DNA from: Methanobacteriota archaeon
GTDB taxonomy: Archaea > Hydrothermarchaeota > Hydrothermarchaeia > Hydrothermarchaeales > JAADFM01
Length of the DNA: 6,551 nt
Direction: 5' to 3'
Assembly (NCBI GenBank): GCA_013152845.1
Contig: JAADFM010000029.1
Location: 1,817-8,367 of the forward strand
A program made the position numbers and the translations under genes. Position 1 is the stretch's first letter, and the number at the start of each line of letters is the position of its first letter. The notes below the pieces were generated by a model, which did not search any database, had not been told where the DNA came from, and saw only the letters and a list, made by a program, of their open reading frames with translations. Below, one piece after another: positions 5,464-6,551 of the stretch.

Positions 5464-5900
5464 GGAAGGATATCATCAGGACAAAGATGAAGGAAATCGA
5501 AGAGAGTATCACCTCGGTAGAAGAACATCTGCCCAAAAGCTTTGAAGAATTTTCCTCCATGGGTCTGGTGAAAGACGGCATATACAAAAGGGTGGAATTC
5601 GCCATCGAAAACGTCTTTGACATCTGCGCCATCATAAACACCGACCTCGAACTGGGAATCCCAGGCGACGATGAGGGAATCATAGACAATCTCGTGGATA
5701 ACGGCATCCTGAGTTCACAGATGAAGGATAAGCTCAAGGCCATGAGAGGATTCAGGAACATCGTTGTGCACAGATACGGGAAAATCGACGACAAGATTGC
5801 ATTTGGGATTCTCAAAGAACATCTAAATGACTTTTACGCCTTTATGGAAAAAATCGAGGTCTTCCTGGATGAACCGGCGGCCATACCAAAAGGTATATGA
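5460..5900 (+). CDS. hepT: HepT-like HEPN-domain RNase toxin (DUF86)
   Basis: The 146-residue product is all-helical and matches HepT/DUF86 in length and layout. A first helix pair (1-25) precedes the GIYKRVEFAIENVFDICA helix (40-57), the linker with a second helix around 70-93, and the active site R99-N-I-V-V-H104-R-Y106, an exact RX4HXY motif. R99 and H104 are the expected RNase residues, and Y106 the expected acceptor for AMP from the antitoxin. Characterised relatives cleave RNA, in one case the 3' end of tRNA; the target here is unknown. The start codon overlaps the stop of the antitoxin gene, so the antitoxin is made first. GC over 5461-5880 is 191 of 420 bases (45%) by hand count, clearly below the roughly 63% of the protease gene, which suggests recent arrival by transfer. 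Confidence 0.94.
   Translation: MRKDIIRTKMKEIEESITSVEEHLPKSFEEFSSMGLVKDGIYKRVEFAIENVFDICAIINTDLELGIPGDDEGIIDNLVDNGILSSQMKDKLKAMRGFRNIVVHRYGKIDDKIAFGILKEHLNDFYAFMEKIEVFLDEPAAIPKGI
5886..5898 (+). promoter_or_regulatory. BRE/TATA promoter of the glycosyltransferase gene, at the end of hepT
   Basis: CCAAAAGGTATAT runs into the TGA stop of hepT (5898-5900) and shares its first nine bases with the promoter of the protease gene at 3327. Initiation about 25 bp downstream, near 5922, would leave a leader of about 16 nt that contains the GGTGA site. Confidence 0.5.
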
Positions 5901-5927
5901 CACATCGAGCATGTAAAGATTAAAAGC

Positions 5928-5932
5928 GGTGA
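5928..5932 (+). promoter_or_regulatory. Shine-Dalgarno GGTGA of the glycosyltransferase gene
   Basis: GGTGA lies 5 nt before the ATG at 5938. This favours that ATG over the in-frame GTG at 5929, which lies within the binding site itself. Confidence 0.75.
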
Positions 5933-5937
5933 GGGAG

Positions 5938-6551
5938 ATGAAGATAGCTGCCATACCGGCCTTTAACGAGGAACTCGCCATCGGGAGCGTGGTGCTCCGG
6001 AAGCACGTGGACAAAGTCATCGTCATAGATGACGGGTCCACCGATTCAACCGCAGAGGTTGCCCGGCTCGCCGGGGCAGAGGTCGTCTCCCACGGGAAGA
6101 ACCTGGGGAAGGGGGCAGCCATCAGGACCGCCTTTGAAAAGGCGAGGGAGTACGGGGCAGATTACCTGGTCCTCCTTGACGGCGACGGCCAGCACTCCCC
6201 GGACGAGATACCCGGGGTCCTCAGGCCCCTCGAAGACGGGGAAGGGGACGTCGTCATCGGCTCCAGGTTCATGGACCGCAAAAGCCGGGTCCCGAGATAC
6301 AGGAGGGTGGGCCAGGAGGTCCTGACCGCTGCAACAAACCTCGCCTCCGGGAAGCGCCTCACCGATACCCAGAGCGGTTTTAGGGCCTTCAACCGCAAGG
6401 CCATGGAGACCCTGGAGTTCAGTGAGGCAGGCATCGGCATCGAGTCCGAGATGCAGCTCAGCGCCGAAGGGACCGACCTCAGGTTCCTCGAGGTCCCCAT
6501 CTCATGCTCCTACGAGGGCGAGACGTCTACCTACGGGCCCCTCTACCACGG
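5938..6551 (+). CDS. Family 2 glycosyltransferase, dolichyl-phosphate type (3' end outside window)
   Basis: The visible 204 codons cover nearly all of a GT-A catalytic domain. The nucleotide-binding start is IPAFNEE (6-12), followed by VIDDGSTDST (29-38), the KNLGKGAAIRTAF block (54-66), the metal-binding D81-G-D83 in LLDGDGQH, GSRF (108-111) and DTQSGFRAF (143-151). This arrangement is that of DPM1-like archaeal enzymes, which move a sugar from a nucleotide donor to dolichyl phosphate on the cytoplasmic face of the membrane. The exact donor and acceptor cannot be read from the sequence. No membrane segment is present in the visible part; some relatives carry C-terminal helices, which would lie beyond the edge. 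The gene starts 37 bp after hepT but has its own promoter-like element and returns to high GC, so it probably belongs to the envelope locus. It could supply lipid-linked sugars for the heavily sequon-rich surface protein. Confidence 0.93.
   Translation, partial: MKIAAIPAFNEELAIGSVVLRKHVDKVIVIDDGSTDSTAEVARLAGAEVVSHGKNLGKGAAIRTAFEKAREYGADYLVLLDGDGQHSPDEIPGVLRPLEDGEGDVVIGSRFMDRKSRVPRYRRVGQEVLTAATNLASGKRLTDTQSGFRAFNRKAMETLEFSEAGIGIESEMQLSAEGTDLRFLEVPISCSYEGETSTYGPLYH

Overview
The window looks like a piece of a GC-rich archaeal genome, most likely a euryarchaeote, though I cannot name the lineage. The evidence is the pattern of start sites. AT-rich TATA-like boxes sit 26-28 bp before four start codons with no or only a weak ribosome-binding site (leaderless transcripts), while two other genes have short leaders with a GGTGA Shine-Dalgarno. 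Heavy use of AGG arginine codons fits this. So do the gene families: a NosD-type beta-helix surface protein, DUF1616, an EpsI-like protein, a MNT/HEPN pair and a dolichol-type glycosyltransferase. By hand count GC is about 63% over 3361-3540 but about 52% over 5101-5460 and 45% over 5461-5880.

Layout, left to right. Bases 1-2529 (minus strand) encode the first 843 residues of a very large secreted surface glycoprotein. Its 3' end lies beyond the left edge. It has a signal peptide, a Cys-containing N-terminal beta domain, two copies of a Cys-rich module, Ig-like segments and the start of a right-handed beta-helix. Bases 2530-2693 are a divergent promoter region. On the plus strand follow an EpsI-like exosortase/archaeosortase-associated protein (2694-3338) and a CPBP/CAAX-type intramembrane protease (3364-4185). 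A DUF1616 membrane protein on the minus strand (4190-5023) converges on the protease gene with a 4-bp gap. A 62-bp divergent promoter region separates it from a type VII MntA-HepT toxin-antitoxin operon (5086-5900). A family 2 glycosyltransferase (5938 to the right edge, partial) comes last. No RNA gene, CRISPR array or insertion sequence was seen, and no non-genic stretch exceeds 300 bp.

Working idea. The surface protein, EpsI-like protein, CPBP protease, DUF1616 protein and glycosyltransferase together look like part of an archaeal cell-envelope locus for making, processing or anchoring a surface glycoprotein. EpsI-like proteins normally accompany exosortase-family transpeptidases, but none is visible here. 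It may lie outside the window, or the CPBP protease may act in its place; this is inference. The lower-GC toxin-antitoxin pair looks like a later insertion between envelope genes.
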